A DNA stretch of 64,000 nucleotides, taken from the NCBI RefSeq assembly GCF_024713975.1, contig NC_091097.1, positions 2,199,361-2,263,360 of the forward strand, read 5' to 3'. The notes beneath the pieces were generated by a model, which did not search any database, was not told where the DNA came from, and worked only from the letters and a program-made list of their open reading frames with translations. Shown here one piece after another: positions 25,483 to 36,620 of this stretch (its first letter is position 1; every line of letters begins with the position of its first letter). This DNA is from Paralichthys olivaceus (lineage: Eukaryota; Chordata; Actinopteri; Pleuronectiformes; Paralichthyidae). A program made the translations under genes and the position numbers.

Positions 25483-25902
25483 CTCTCTCTCTCTCTCTCT
25501 CTGCTGTACCTTTATCTCAGGATCAGCCAGCTGATGCTTCAGCAGCTCATAATCACTGGAGTCTCCCTTCAAACAAAAACATCAAATCAGATACAGGAAG
25601 ATGACAAATGACGACGTTGTTCATTTGAATTAGAGCAACAATAAACTTGTATACTATCCTGACGGACCGGAGTTGTAAAGCAAGCCACACTTAAAGGTTG
25701 GGTTTAGACCTGACACTTATTACGACACAACACAGAGCAACTCTTCGGAGTCTCAGCTGCATTTGCTCTGATGTAAACCACAGAGTGACCGCATGTCAAC
25801 ACTCACCTGCTTGTATTTTAACAACGTCTCCGCCACACTGCCTCCAAACCTGACCGTCTTCACAGGAGGGCTGTTCAGAAAGTCCAGACCGTCCATCTCC
25901 AT
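18212..25902 (-). CDS. rrn3: RNA polymerase I transcription initiation factor RRN3 (TIF-IA), complete
   Basis: RRN3 bridges Pol I and the promoter factor SL1 and couples rRNA synthesis to growth signals (family knowledge). Seventeen exons in transcription order: 25902-25807, 25566-25510, 25366-25277, 24773-24644, 23549-23490, 23219-23156, 22976-22907, 22388-22290, 21783-21688, 21176-21053, 20814-20684, 20405-20275, 19761-19574, 19463-19355, 19146-18994, 18719-18635, 18358-18212. They total 1830 nt, or 609 aa. Matches to the family run throughout: FLNSPPVKTVRFGGSV, KLILPTHASCHVQYTLFYLC, LHGPFYSACQAVFYT, VFCYTIIERNNRHMLPVIRS, the acidic ISDSDDEDE, and a Ser/Pro-rich C-terminus ending in KPF. 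Start: MEMDGLDF, with an in-frame TAG just upstream, so it is about 30-40 residues shorter at the N-terminus than the human protein. Introns hold two MITE copies, a SINE and CA/GT arrays. Confidence 0.97.
18848..18980 (+). repeat. SINE copy in an rrn3 intron
   Basis: The head ggcggctgtggatgaggggt agagcggtcg is well preserved. The B-box region cagctcgaatccc and a shortened body (aaccttcggcaaaatgctga) follow. It sits between rrn3 exons 18719-18635 and 19146-18994, in antisense orientation. Confidence 0.7.
19322..19500. repeat. GT and AC arrays bracketing rrn3 exon 19463-19355
   Basis: On the plus strand GT repeats occupy 19322-19352 (one A interruption) and AC repeats 19474-19499. In the rrn3 transcript this gives UG upstream of the acceptor and AC directly after the donor, the same arrangement as at stxbp4 exon 9672-9764. 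Confidence 0.95.
19816..20209. mobile_element. hAT-like MITE, about 394 bp
   Basis: The left end agctgttttcagacatgcag and right end gtcatgtctaaccacagct are imperfect inverted repeats of about 30 bp. The interior gagagcctccgg and ctgcagagaaagtccagacc is shared with the copy at 23769. There is no coding capacity. It is intronic in rrn3. Assignment to the hAT group is a guess from the type of termini. Confidence 0.6.
22213..22249. repeat. GT microsatellite
   Basis: 37-bp GT array about 40 nt downstream (in the rrn3 transcript) of the donor of exon 22388-22290, where it reads as CA. Confidence 0.95.
23769..24215. mobile_element. Second copy of the hAT-like MITE, one end eroded
   Basis: Starts agctgctttcagacatgcac and shares gagagcctctgg, ctggaggagacgatgtggga and actgcagagaaagtccagac with the element at 19816-20209. 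It is longer in the middle (an A-rich insert near 23985-24005) and lacks a clear right inverted repeat. Confidence 0.55.
25427..25502. repeat. CA array followed by CT array
   Basis: About 53 bp of CA then about 24 bp of CT. In the rrn3 transcript this gives GA then GU repeats starting 7 nt after the donor of exon 25566-25510. Confidence 0.95.
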
Positions 25903-26200
25903 TGTATAAACGTGGCGCAGCTAGGCTAACATTGGCTAAAAGATCGGGCTGAAGAGGACGGGCAGAGCTGGCTCCATTGTTCTCACACACACATCGGTAT
26001 CAAACGGTGTTTGTGGTAGAAACAGATGAGTTTAGAAGGTGAAGCCCGGACTGTGCTGTGGACCACCCGGAGCATGTGTGCGCTCTCCTCCCCAGAGGAA
26101 GTACACCCCGTGTTTACGGAAGTGAATGCTGGTGTCACATTCAGAGTGTTCCCTCATGTTCCCTCTCACAGGGTCGTTGGTTCCTGTCAGTCTTCAGATT
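25903..26200 (-). promoter_or_regulatory. rrn3 5' UTR/promoter region
   Basis: Sequence immediately upstream of the rrn3 start codon is richer in CpG than the flanking DNA. An ETS-type motif (CGGAAGTG) lies at 26117-26124 and a related GAGGAAGT near 26096-26103. No TATA box is evident, as expected for a housekeeping gene. The transcription start was not located. Confidence 0.45.
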
Positions 26201-26329
26201 ACCGGAGGACATGTAGCCACCCAGTGGTTTATATAGAATATAATATAATACATTAGTACATGAATAGATCAATAATAAACCACTGTCAGGTACTCAGATA
26301 AAAACGAGCTGTGATAATCCAACACAAGA

Positions 26330-26735
26330 GGAGATGTGACAGTGTAGTTACCATAGCAACCATAACAGAAGGATGTGAGACGTAGATGAATTTGTGGAAT
26401 AACTCCTCAGTTAATGTGTCTTTGCTGCTCGCTTCATCTCTATCAGACATTCTCTTGTGTACAAATACTTTAAACATAGACACACTTTCCATTAGGCAAA
26501 ATGTTGTCTTCTGTTTGTCCACTGTGGTAAATACTGTTATTTTGGTGATGTGTTAATCTACTGTATATCTGTCCGTCCTGGGAGAGGGATCCCTCACATG
26601 TGGCTCTATGAGGTTTCTACTTCTTTTCTCCTGTTAAAAAGTTGTTAAAAACCTGTTCACCCCTATGAGACAACTTGTGATTTGTGAAAATGGACTATAC
26701 AAATAAAATGTGATTGATTGATTGCCTAAACAATG
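26330..26735 (+). repeat. Interspersed repeat family A, copy 1
   Basis: Shares with 30590-30815 and 33190-33350 (inverted) the sequence around ttccattaggcaaaatgttg, then ctgtccgtcctgggagaggg and atccctcacatg. It ends in actatacaaataaaatgtga followed by tgattgattg, a retroelement-type 3' tail. Probably the 3' end of a LINE or a dependent SINE; no coding region. Confidence 0.65.
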
Positions 26736-28785
26736 GAGGTTGTGGAGTTAAGTTATAGTAACTTTGCATACTAGTGCAGTGTGCACACACTGATGATAGG
26801 AAGTAAATTGTTTTCTCACCATAGTTCTCTTAAATTGTGCAACTTTTTGTTGTAACACTGTAAGATGTGAATCTTTTGGTTTCTGAATGATCCGCTTCTT
26901 TTTAATAAATGATGGTAACTTCCTGATCACAAAGAGATTGCTTACTTCCCTTTCTACTGTTGTGTTACTGTAGTAGTGATGGTTGAATGCTCATGTATTA
27001 ATGTTGTAATGGTCAGTTTTTCATGGTCGACACCATGAGAGGATTAGTTGACACACACTGAACCAGCTAAACACAGGTCTCCAGACTGTATTTCTATCAG
27101 TCCTGCCTGGAGAGTGGCCCATTCTGTGGGAACTCCACAATACACTGTTGTTTGCAGACTATAAATATGTCACATCTGAGTCATATAATATAATATGTGT
27201 GTGCGTGTGTTTGTGTGTGTTTGTGTGTGTGTGTAATATTAAGTCTGGACCTTATTATGTCTAAGATCCTTGAGATAAAGTATGCTGTGATTTAGTGCCC
27301 TACAAATAGAATTGAATTGAACTGAAAATTGACAATATGTCAGTGCTTCATGGAAAAGATGAATAAATTTTGAAACTTTATATTCATTGGTTTAAACCTC
27401 CAAGATGCACTTCTTCTGAAGACAATTCTTTGGAATTCACTATCAAAAAGACAACTAGTATGACTGAACTAATGCACAGTGGCACAAAAAAATAGAAATG
27501 TTTGAGGGCTATTTTTTGATTTTATATTCAGTCCTGTTACACAATAAGGAACTGCTGTTGCATGAGTATTGTAATACAGTGTACACGCTTGTTCATGAAG
27601 GTTGAGTGAGGATTCACCCTGAATAAGGTAACATACTCTACTCCGGCCCTGAGTGCCTTGAGGTTTGATATCATACTTATCATAAAACTTACTTTTATTA
27701 AAATGTGAAATTTTGATGTTCAAAATCATGTTTAAGACAATCATTTTGTTGCTATTGTAAAATATCATAAAACCAAATTTATAGAATTTCAGACATTTTC
27801 TGAATTAGAGACACTTTTTTGACACTGCCACTAGGAGTTGTCAAAGAGACATTTTCTAATCTTACACAAGGACCTTTCAAAATACAAGAGGAGCGTGGGA
27901 GGAGACATTGTTTAACTCTATTCTCAGCAAAATGGTAACATTTTCAAATGTAGTTTTCATTGAACCAGAGGTAAGACAAGATCGTGACTGTAGTGGAGGA
28001 GTTCAGGTCTGACGTATCGACACCATCAAGTGTGCTCTGTGCAGTAAGAGAAGGCAGCCTATTCAGTTGTCCTTTCACTTTAATCAGTGTATGAAACTGT
28101 TCAAGTAGCTAGGTCACTGATTGTTATCTTTTCTGGGAGGTGATCTGGTGATATCGGTCAAAATGCAATGATTCACATCATTTTTATAGTAAAAAATGTA
28201 CTAACTGAGTCCTGTGACCGATACTTACCTGTGAGACTACAAATAGACAAATCATACTGGATGGTAGTGCTTAATGGACGTCATTTGTTTAGTCTTATAG
28301 TGACCACTCAAAGCATTTAACAATTGGTGGCTTATTATGTTTATTATGCTGTCATGATGTATATGCAAGTCTGTATCTAGCATATGTCATGATTAATACA
28401 ATTATTATATTGATTACACTAGCATATAAAACACTGGCTATGCAGTCAAGATGGCACAAAACAATACAGCAATGATGTCATATTTATCATGGTTATGAGC
28501 TCTATAAGATTTCTTGGTATGTGGTGGTTAATTACATCATGGAAATAAACATTAAATGATTATACATGTATTTTATATTTTGGCATTTGACCCCTATAAT
28601 GATATCAATATGACTTTATCAATAGGACTTGTTTTATTTTTAGAAATGATCAAGTGCCAAATTCTTTATTTGTTTCATTGGAGACAAATGGACTATAAAG
28701 AGGAGTAGTGTGATACTGACATTGTCTTGAGTACATTGTACAATGATGAGTAAATAAAAGTCATCACATTTAAATTACACTTTAA
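26736..28785. other. Intergenic stretch, nothing supported
   Basis: AT-rich DNA with scattered short frames and no recognisable protein. A retroelement-like tail lies at 27255-27325 (cttgagataaagtatgctgt ... acaaatagaattgaattgaa). GT-rich runs occur near 27195-27233. Confidence 0.5.
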
Positions 28786-29101
28786 AGGTACAGTGTGTAG
28801 AATTTAGTGATCTCTAGTGTTGAAGTTGCAGCTGAACACCCCTCACCTCACCCTCTCCTTCCAAACATGAAAAAGAACCTGTGGTAGCTTCAGTTGTCAT
28901 AAAAACTCAAAAGGTGTTTAGTTTGTCCAGTCTGGACTAATGTAAAAAACATGGCGGCCTCCGTAGAGAGGACCTCCTCCATGTAAATATAAAGTATTTA
29001 AATATAAAGGGTCTTTTCTGGGGTAAAGAAAACTACAACTCATACAATTTAGATGAAATGAACTAGTGAAAACATCATGAGGATTATTCTACATTAAATT
29101 T
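28786..29101 (-). mobile_element. TTAA-flanked MITE, truncated copy
   Basis: Begins at TTAA (28782-28785) with aggtacagtgtgtagaattt and follows the element at 48700-49065 in reverse orientation (gcagctgaacacccctcacc, ggcggcctccgtagagagga, ttttctggggtaaagaaaac). It stops at acattaaatt, lacking the last roughly 45 bp and the other inverted repeat. Confidence 0.75.
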
Positions 29102-30585
29102 GAGAGACAACTTACCTTTTTCTACAGTGTGTATACCATTTTATTTCATTTTTTGAAGTCAGACAGGAGTTGTGCATCAGTTTTCTGCCCTGGTATTCAG
29201 TGTTTCCCTTTGTTAAACTACTACTCACCAGGAAATCATTATCATATCTTAGGTCTTTTGTTTTCTTTATGTGACACTGATGTGATGTCACAGTTTACTA
29301 TTCTCTCAGCGTGCTAGTTTAAGTAAATTAACTTTTCTTCAAGAGTCTGGAGTGAATCATTTAAATTGTCACGGTAAATATGCTAATCCCTCCTTCAACA
29401 TGGTGGTTGCAGGTTGAACAGACTTCTTCGCAGTGTACTTGATAGTAGAAGTGGGTGATAGTGATAGAGAGGGTGGCAACTCTGGATATGGAGCAGTCAG
29501 AGGAAAAGGCTGTATGATAAAGACAGCTGGTTCCAAAGGTCACACTCTGAGGCTTGTTATCAACATGGGTGGGAACAAGGAGGCCTGTCACCAGCTGCAC
29601 CTTTTTTTCCACCACAGTAGTCTGCTCACTCAATTCTTATTCGTCTTATTTTCTAACATGTGTGCTGCTGCCCACAAGGATCGGCAAGTCTCAGTTAACA
29701 TGAGAAAAATCACTATGATAGAGTCTGATAAGGGTCACAGCATAAACCTGTATCCAGGAGTTGAACTGGTTCGTCATCCAAACCCATTTTCTGCTGTCAT
29801 CAACTGCTACCTGAAGACTGTTATATCTCTGTATGCTGCGTACTATAACCAGCACATCTTCTAAGCAGCTCATTAGTTTGGAAGAGAAACATCAGGTGGA
29901 TGAGAAGTTACATGACTCTGAATTACTTTTACTGTGACTCAGTGGGTCATGGAAGAGCTGGAGTTGGATACTTATATATTAGCCAGAGAGAAGTGTGTTG
30001 CACGTTTGTGACCAGGAAGTTATAAAAGCAGAAGGAAATGTTCCTGTTAACATTCACATGAAGAAAGTGTTGGTTGATCCATTTCTAGATCTCTAGATTG
30101 TAATGAATGCAGTCTGGATGAATCATTAGTCTACTCTGATCATCAGAATCAAAATAAAGGTAAAACTGTATAAAGGCTGTATGAAATGGTAGGGAATATT
30201 GTTGTGGAGAACTGCATGTCTGATTCATGTGATTGTGCTGTCATGAATGACTAGAATGTCACTAGAGCATGTACCTCCGCCAAGCTGCACCAAATTACAC
30301 ACACTCATACATATAACATAGATATAAAGCTTTCGATAAAGTTTATAGTTAGTACAAGTTATGCAGCTATAGGCCTAGATTGTCAGGGGACACATAACAC
30401 ATGAAACTTCTGTTTCCTCTTCATCACATTAATGTCTCATCAATACATGTTAGTGACTTGACTTCTTCCCTGGAGTCCTTGTGCTTTATCATTGCAGATC
30501 AAGGATCGCTGCTGCAGCCATATCATGCATCGAGATGGTGGTACAACTAGATTGCTTAGATATGCAATATACCCATTCACATATA
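29102..30585. other. Intergenic stretch, nothing supported
   Basis: A 143-residue frame at 29433-29864 (plus) resembles no family I know and has no promoter or splice context. Otherwise plain AT-rich DNA. Confidence 0.45.
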
Positions 30586-30815
30586 CTACCACTACCATTC
30601 CTACGATCGTCATTACTGATGCATTCATCTTTGTCAGAAATGTCCCTGTGTATAAATACTTTAAACAATGATACATGTCTCAATTTGTATTAAAAACGGT
30701 CCTCTCTCATCAATGTTCTATATATTGTTATTTTGCGACATTTATTGCACTTCTGTCCATCGCGGGAGAGGGATCCCTGACATGTGACTCACTCTATACA
30801 AATAAAAATTGATGT
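30586..30815 (+). repeat. Interspersed repeat family A, copy 2
   Basis: Shares gtataaatactttaaac, then ctgtccatcgcgggagaggg and atccctgacatgtg, and a shortened tail (ctatacaaataaaa), with the copy at 26330-26735. Confidence 0.6.
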
Positions 30816-32226
30816 GGCAGATTTTGTTTCATCAAGATAGATGAATTATGGTGGAGAAAATGGTGAAAATGTCAAAAAAGGGAGAAAAAGACCCTTTTTG
30901 CAATAAAGCCATATCCTGGATCAGCCCTGATCTGCAACCACATACAATTTTATTGGATTCTTCCAAAATATTGTTTACAAATAAACAAATCAACCAACAG
31001 ACAGGGGGGGGGGGGCATAACCAGAAAAACATATAACAATCAATTTTACAATACATACATATACACACAACACAACCAAAGACAGGATCACACTGCACAA
31101 AGAACCTGCTCAGTTATGCTCAACTTGAGATTATCTAAAAGAAAATGCAGCCTCTATGCAACTTCTTTGACATGTCGTCATTGAGTTGGAAGCAGAAACT
31201 AAGTAAACGTTCAGTCAAGGTTGAAGAAGGGAAACATGCCAGTCTCCATTAGGTTGGGTCAGTTTAAAGTTGTGAAAACAGTTTTCAAAGGTAGTCTGTC
31301 TCTTCCACCATCAAAAAGAACAGATAACAGAAAACTGCGGTCAAGAATTATCATTCAATAACAGCAGGATGTTTTTAACTCATGCTGCAGTGACGCAGCA
31401 GTTTGTTTGTTGGACAGGAAGTGACATTAAAATCGACCTTTAACAAAACAGGCATGAGGAACAAATACTGGGTACAACATCATGATGAGACAATTCAATC
31501 ACATGCTTTGATCGAAACTGTTACAAAAATGATTACAAATATCAGTGACTAGACCTTTACTGTGTAAATTCATTCAGTTTTTCAGTTCGTATCTGTAGTC
31601 AAGTCTTACAGTGTGTCCTCCAACACTCAACTTCAGCTAACAATTCTTTTAGATATAACAGTAGAAGAGTTGAATGTCAACAGCGTCGTGCAATGCCGGG
31701 CAGCCTCTCCTCCGTGTAGTGCTTCCAGGAACCAATGATGAGTCATTGTCTGTGGAAAAGAAATTCGATGACACCTTGTGTGCAGACTGGAGATGAGTTT
31801 AATCTTTGAGTTGACACGCTGTAAGCAGAAAGTTATTGCCATGCATTTCATCAGACACCTCCACATCAATCTGGGGCGCAGATGTTTTCAGGAGGTTCTG
31901 GGTGAGCCATCTATTGCTTAAGCTTAGGGCTGGTCTCTCAGTGAGCAGTGAACTGTGGTTAATGATTGTGTAGATAAGAGATCTTTACTGCCACGACCAC
32001 AGATGATTTTAGTTCCGTATCTAACGGAAAGAAAGTAAAGGAGGGAGCAAGATCATTCACATAGTTCTTCTATTCTGGATTTGTTTTAAATAATAGGATA
32101 TATAAAGATCATGTATATCTATGTTGTGTTGTTTAACGAGACACTTTAAGACACTTTTTTCTTTGGATAAATGTAGACATTTGTGTTTAAGGAATAGTAA
32201 AGAATAAGGATCACCCGCCTCACCTG
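30816..32226 (-). other. Region 3' of the TMEM238-like gene
   Basis: No exon seen. It contains a G run at 31004-31014 and a minus-strand AATAAA near 30947. Part or all may be 3' UTR of the TMEM238-like gene. Confidence 0.35.
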
Positions 32227-32730
32227 TTATGTAGCTGAAGTCTCAGTGGAGGTGTTCGGCATCTCTACGTCACAGGAGCCAGCGGCACGCGAGCTGTCCT
32301 CCTGTGGGCTCCTCGTTGCCATAGCAATGGTCACTTGCTCCGCACGCGGGGCCACCGAACTCTGGGCGCGCGCACGGGCACCGGACTCCCTCCCGCTCGA
32401 GCGGAACGAGCTCCGGATGCCGCTGGACACGCGGCTGGAGAAGCGCCTCACCGCCCCGCCGAGGCCCCTCAGAGCGCCCGTCTCCTTCTTCGGGAGCCCG
32501 ACGTCATCCTGCAGCTCCGACTGGGGGACCTCGATGTTCCCCGAGTACCAGAACACCCACCAGATGAGGCTGAGGAAGATGACGATGGCGCCCGCGTAGA
32601 TGAGCAGGTCGTAGAAGAACACGTTGACGAACACCCCGATGAGGAGCACGAGCAGTCCCACGATGTCAAAAGCCACCGCGAGCCAGAAGCAGCAGACGCA
32701 GCGGCCCAGACCCCGGTACACCGGCTCCAT
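32227..32730 (-). CDS. tmem238l: TMEM238-family transmembrane protein, single exon, 167 aa
   Basis: A small two-helix membrane protein of unknown biochemical function. The start GLGRCVCCFWLAVAFDIVGL, the second helix (LLIYAGAIVIFLSLIWWVFW) and the juxtamembrane YSGNIEVP match the TMEM238 family, whose typical pattern is GRC, DLLIYSGA and WYTGNIE. Helices span about residues 12-34 and 41-63. The cytoplasmic tail is Ser/Arg-rich and ends STETSAT before a TAA stop. GC content and CpG density are much higher than in the neighbouring DNA. The PIRT-like gene 4.6 kb away on the same strand supports the TMEM238L assignment, because in human TMEM238L and PIRT are neighbours on 17p (from memory). The 3' UTR may run to a minus-strand AATAAA near 30947. 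The paralogue choice (tmem238 or tmem238l) is less certain than the family. Confidence 0.8.
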   Translation of the reverse strand: MEPVYRGLGRCVCCFWLAVAFDIVGLLVLLIGVFVNVFFYDLLIYAGAIVIFLSLIWWVFWYSGNIEVPQSELQDDVGLPKKETGALRGLGGAVRRFSSRVSSGIRSSFRSSGRESGARARAQSSVAPRAEQVTIAMATRSPQEDSSRAAGSCDVEMPNTSTETSAT

Positions 32731-32819
32731 GGCCTCACACGGCGGCTGAGCTCAGGTCACACTGTCCCCCCCCCTCCGATTACTCCCCGCGGTATCCGCA
32801 CCGCGCCATTATGTTTCAG

Positions 32820-32935
32820 GGGAAGGTGAAGTCAGGTGGGACAGGTGAGAGAGGTGAGACAGGGGAGTCAGGTGAGACAGGTGAAACGGGAGACTGAGGA
32901 GAGAGAGGAGAGACAGGTGAGACTCAGTCCGCTCA
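32820..32935 (+). repeat. Purine-rich acaggtgaga tandem repeat
   Basis: Degenerate tandem units of acaggtgaga/gtcaggtgag occupy about 115 bp just upstream of the TMEM238-like gene. Could be minisatellite or promoter-proximal low-complexity sequence. Confidence 0.6.
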
Positions 32936-33189
32936 GGTGTCACAGAGGAGGGGCGTGGTGTTCACAGGAGGAGGGGCTCTACCTGTAGTTGTTGTCCAGT
33001 CAAGAACTGCAGTATTTATTTTCTGTGGTTTATGACAGACAATCTCATTCTACCACAAAGTGAAACTGTTTGTGCTGGATCACTTGATGAGGAATCTCTT
33101 TCATAGTACCTTCCATTCATACGATCATACTGTCAAGAGAGAGACAGTGAGAACAAAAGACAAAGAAACCTGTAAACAGGAGGGGGGCA

Positions 33190-33350
33190 TGTAGAGAGCT
33201 CATGTGAGGGATCCCTCTCCCAGGACGGACAGAAGTACAGAAGATGACCACATCAACAAAATAACACAATTTACCACAGCGACTAGAAGACAACATTGTG
33301 TAACATAATGGAAAGTGTGTCAATTTGTCAAGTTTTCATACATAAGAAAA
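33190..33350 (-). repeat. Interspersed repeat family A, copy 3 (inverted)
   Basis: The plus strand reads catgtgagggatccctctcc caggacggacagaag, the reverse complement of the family A core. It then shows gacaacattgtgtaacataa tggaaagtgtgtc, the complement of the upstream core. Confidence 0.65.
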
Positions 33351-34819
33351 TGTCTGATGTGTACTACTGTATATATTATATATATTCTATGTCTGTAGGT
33401 TCCCTGCTCATTCTGCAGCCTGCATGTCTACAGTACTGTGCAAAGGTTTTAATTTATTAAATGTTTTATGAAAACATTTGTCTGAAACAGTTATTTCAGT
33501 TCCTCATTAGTGTTATAAGGGAAACATTATATTTTACAGTACCAAATATATCCCTTTTACAAATAAATACTAACAACTAATTTTTGTATGGTGTAAAGGA
33601 AAGCCTTGCATATTTTTTATTTGTAAGACTACAGCCCAGTATGATTAAACAAGCATTGCCCTCAGAGCGATGCTACACTCTCGCTGCTTACAGTCGTGAA
33701 TATTCAATATGTGACACACTGTTCAAATGTTTGAGTAAAAAATTTAATTTATAAACGTTATTAATTAACATAATGAGGAAAAACTTGACAGTTATAAGAG
33801 AGATGCAGGCCAGCAAAATAATACATAATGATACATACAAGACATATCTAATAATACAATATTAATAATAATTTATTGACAATGCCACTGTGACCTGGTG
33901 GACATATTAATTTTGTAGGCATATTAGATGAGAATATATTAAACAGTGTGGATTTGATATCATCATCTCTTGATTGGTGTTGGTGTCTGTAATGGTCAAA
34001 GCCAAAGAGGAACCATCATTTTCTAAAGTAGATTTTCAATCAACCAATCTGAGGGACACATGGATGAGACAGAAGGAGATGAGAGGGAGAGACGTTCCCC
34101 AGGCTACATCTACAGATGTGCGTCCATGTTTGCCTCAGTGTTTTCGTACTGGTGATGTTATCATGTTATCTAACGGGATATTTCCTGGTTTATTTGCATC
34201 GTGCACACAGACAGATGGACATGCAGATCAGCTCATGCTTGTCTTTGGCCCGGAGCCACAACAAAACCAAAGTGTGTGTTCCAGGTATTAATCATGTTGT
34301 GGGGACCCACAGAGTCACACAGCCACAAAACGTAAACCATTACAGGTTAAGGTGAAGTTTTAAGGTGTGTGTGTGTGTGTGTGGGTGGGTACATGGAGGT
34401 CTGGAACCAGTGGCCAACAGAGATGGATATTTCCAGTAATATTTCTGTGCCTCAGTAATCCTGCTTTAAATGATTACACAGTCCACCAGAGGCCACAATG
34501 GGCAGGGAAGCTTATAAATAAATGACAGTGAACAGCAAGAACACACAGCAGCCTGTGTGGATCACACTGAGACAGATGGAGCCGCAAAAAACATCTGTGC
34601 ATGTCCAATCCTTTGTACTACAAAACATGGCAGGTTCTTCATATGAAATAGAGAAAGTGAACTCTAGTGATAAAATCATTTCCAGCAGGTCTACAACACA
34701 CATTCACATTGAAACATGCATGGTCTCAATATGTCCAGAGGTGTATAGCCCCATTAACAAGTGTATTGTCAAATACCAAGTTTACTACAGTAATACTTTG
34801 TTCTAAATTATTTGTAAAG
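33351..34819. other. Intergenic stretch with minor repeats
   Basis: ctacagtactgtgcaaaggt near 33429 resembles the terminus of a widespread fish DNA-transposon remnant. A short GT run lies at 34366-34384. No gene was supported. Confidence 0.4.
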
Positions 34820-35000
34820 GCTGTGGCTTAGGAAGTAGAGTGCGCCTATTAATGAAAAGGTCAAGGTTTGACTCTGGGCTATTCCAAGTCTATGCTGAAG
34901 TGTCCTTGGGCAAGACACTGAACCCTCATGTGGGACATGATACAGAAGCAGTGTATGATGTGTGTGAATGGGTGAATGTGACTCATGTGGTGTAGTGGTT
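34820..35000 (+). repeat. SINE copy
   Basis: Head ggctgtggcttaggaagtag agtgcgcc, B-box-like ggtttgactctgg, then the body gctgaagtgtccttgggcaa gacactgaaccc and tgtgtgaatgggtgaatgtg. Confidence 0.75.
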
Positions 35001-35699
35001 TCACAAAGGATCAGTCCCCTTTGGCTTTTGTTACAGATTTATTATAAATGGATAACATTGCCATGTTACCCAGCAAACACTTAAACACATAGTAATCCAA
35101 AATGGTTAGGCGAAAACAGGTCTATAGGAACTTTTGGAAATTTAAACAAAAATGTACAATTTAAAAAACTATTCAGTCCCTCAGATCCATCCTCTCTAGA
35201 AGCTCTGTTGGCAGCAGTTATGTTTGGAGTCTTCTTGGGTACGTTTCTCCAAGCTCTGTTCACCCAGATTTCAGCAGATTACACCATTCTCCCTGGTGGA
35301 TCCTCAAACTCTGGATGGGAAGTATCTTTGACCTGACATGCTGAGGTCTCTCCACAGATACACAGTCAGGTTGTGCGTTATGGGGCTAGTTTTCTTTAAG
35401 GACCTAAATTCCGACCACTCTCCCTGTCCCTGCCCCCCATCGCATGACGTTGCCCTATCATGCTTCACTTTAAGGATGCTTAGCCAGGTGATGAGCAATG
35501 CCTGGTGTTCACAAGAAATTGTCTTTGGAGTTCAGCAAACTTTGATCCCAGGCCTCACCAGACCAGAGAGTCTTTCCCTCATGCTCTTAGAGTTCGTCGA
35601 TGAAACTCAAAGGCAGCAGGCACTGATCTTATCCACCCCAGGGCCCTGAATTCCTGCTACCCAGCTGTTTGGTTTCCTGCAACACATCACAACTTGAGT

Positions 35700-36130
35700 C
35701 TGACAGGGGAAAGGATGCTGTTGCTGTGGAAAACATTCCTTTTGGCACCAGTATCCAATAGTGCCACCCCATCTGCACCCAGTGACCGCAGACTGCTTGC
35801 ACGTATACTGTATATCACACATCATGACAGTGCTTGAGAGGCTGGTTCTGGTTCTCCCACCATAGACCACAGCTGAGATCTGCTCAAGACCCTCTTCAGT
35901 TTACTTCCAGCCCAATGTGGGGATGAACCGTGCTGTCATTTACCTGCTTCATACAGCTCACTCTCACCTGGATGTTTGTGGTGGAACTGTGAGAATCATG
36001 TTAATAATCATATTAAAGCTTTTCTGTTGAGTGAGGAGCTGTTACTTTCTCCTGGACTTCTGCCTATAGGCTCGAATAGGCTCACGTTGGTTCCACTTCG
36101 GAGCTCCCACTGTGATGTGATGTTATTAAC
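35700..36130 (+). mobile_element. Degenerate LINE reverse-transcriptase fragment
   Basis: Plus-strand reading, with stops and frame changes, resembles the fish LINE signature region: ATPSAPSD, then SALERLVLVLPP, then FQPNVGMNRAVIYLLHTAH followed by SHLD and GTVRIM. This corresponds to the usual APSDYRPVALT, FERLVL, FAYQP.VGVDDAVIYLL and TVRIMFFDFSSAFNT. It is broken by several stops. DNA at 35080-35690 looks like older unclassified repeat. Confidence 0.65.
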
Positions 36131-36620
36131 ACAGGGTCGTCAGAGGGTCTGGACTGTCTGAACCCTGACACTGCTTACAAGGAAGAGATGAGCAGACTCT
36201 ACTTTCTGATCTTTCAATGTGTATGCAGCAAGAGGTCAATGTGTGTTAATGAAGGCCATCCACAGACTGTGGTCTGCAGGGAGAGCAGCATCTGTGTTCG
36301 AGATGCCAGCCAGATCAATCAACTCCTTCTCATCACTTATCAGATTCTGGGGACTTGATTATTTTCTGTCAAATGGTAAAGGTCACAGCACGGGATCAAA
36401 GTTTTGGCCTAATTAAGCCGAGCATCATCAACCAAATTATCCTCACAAGGGATGGAGCTTAGTGACTCTTGGCTATAACTCTTGTGTGTTGAATTAGTGC
36501 AGCGTTTGTTCTAAGCCTGTCTGCTTAGAATGGTCTGTACTCTTGGCCTTTGATAATTCTAGTTGCAGCTTTCTCTCTGGAACTGTAATAGTGACCTGCA
36601 GTAATTGAGCCACAGCAAGT

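Noticed and set aside
29433-29864. 143-residue plus-strand frame
   Set aside because: No recognisable domain, no neighbouring exons, and ordinary AT-rich intergenic composition.
32335-32829. 164-residue plus-strand open frame
   Set aside because: It is the antisense of the GC-rich TMEM238-like exon. Its low-complexity Arg/Asp/Glu composition mirrors the codon use of the real gene.
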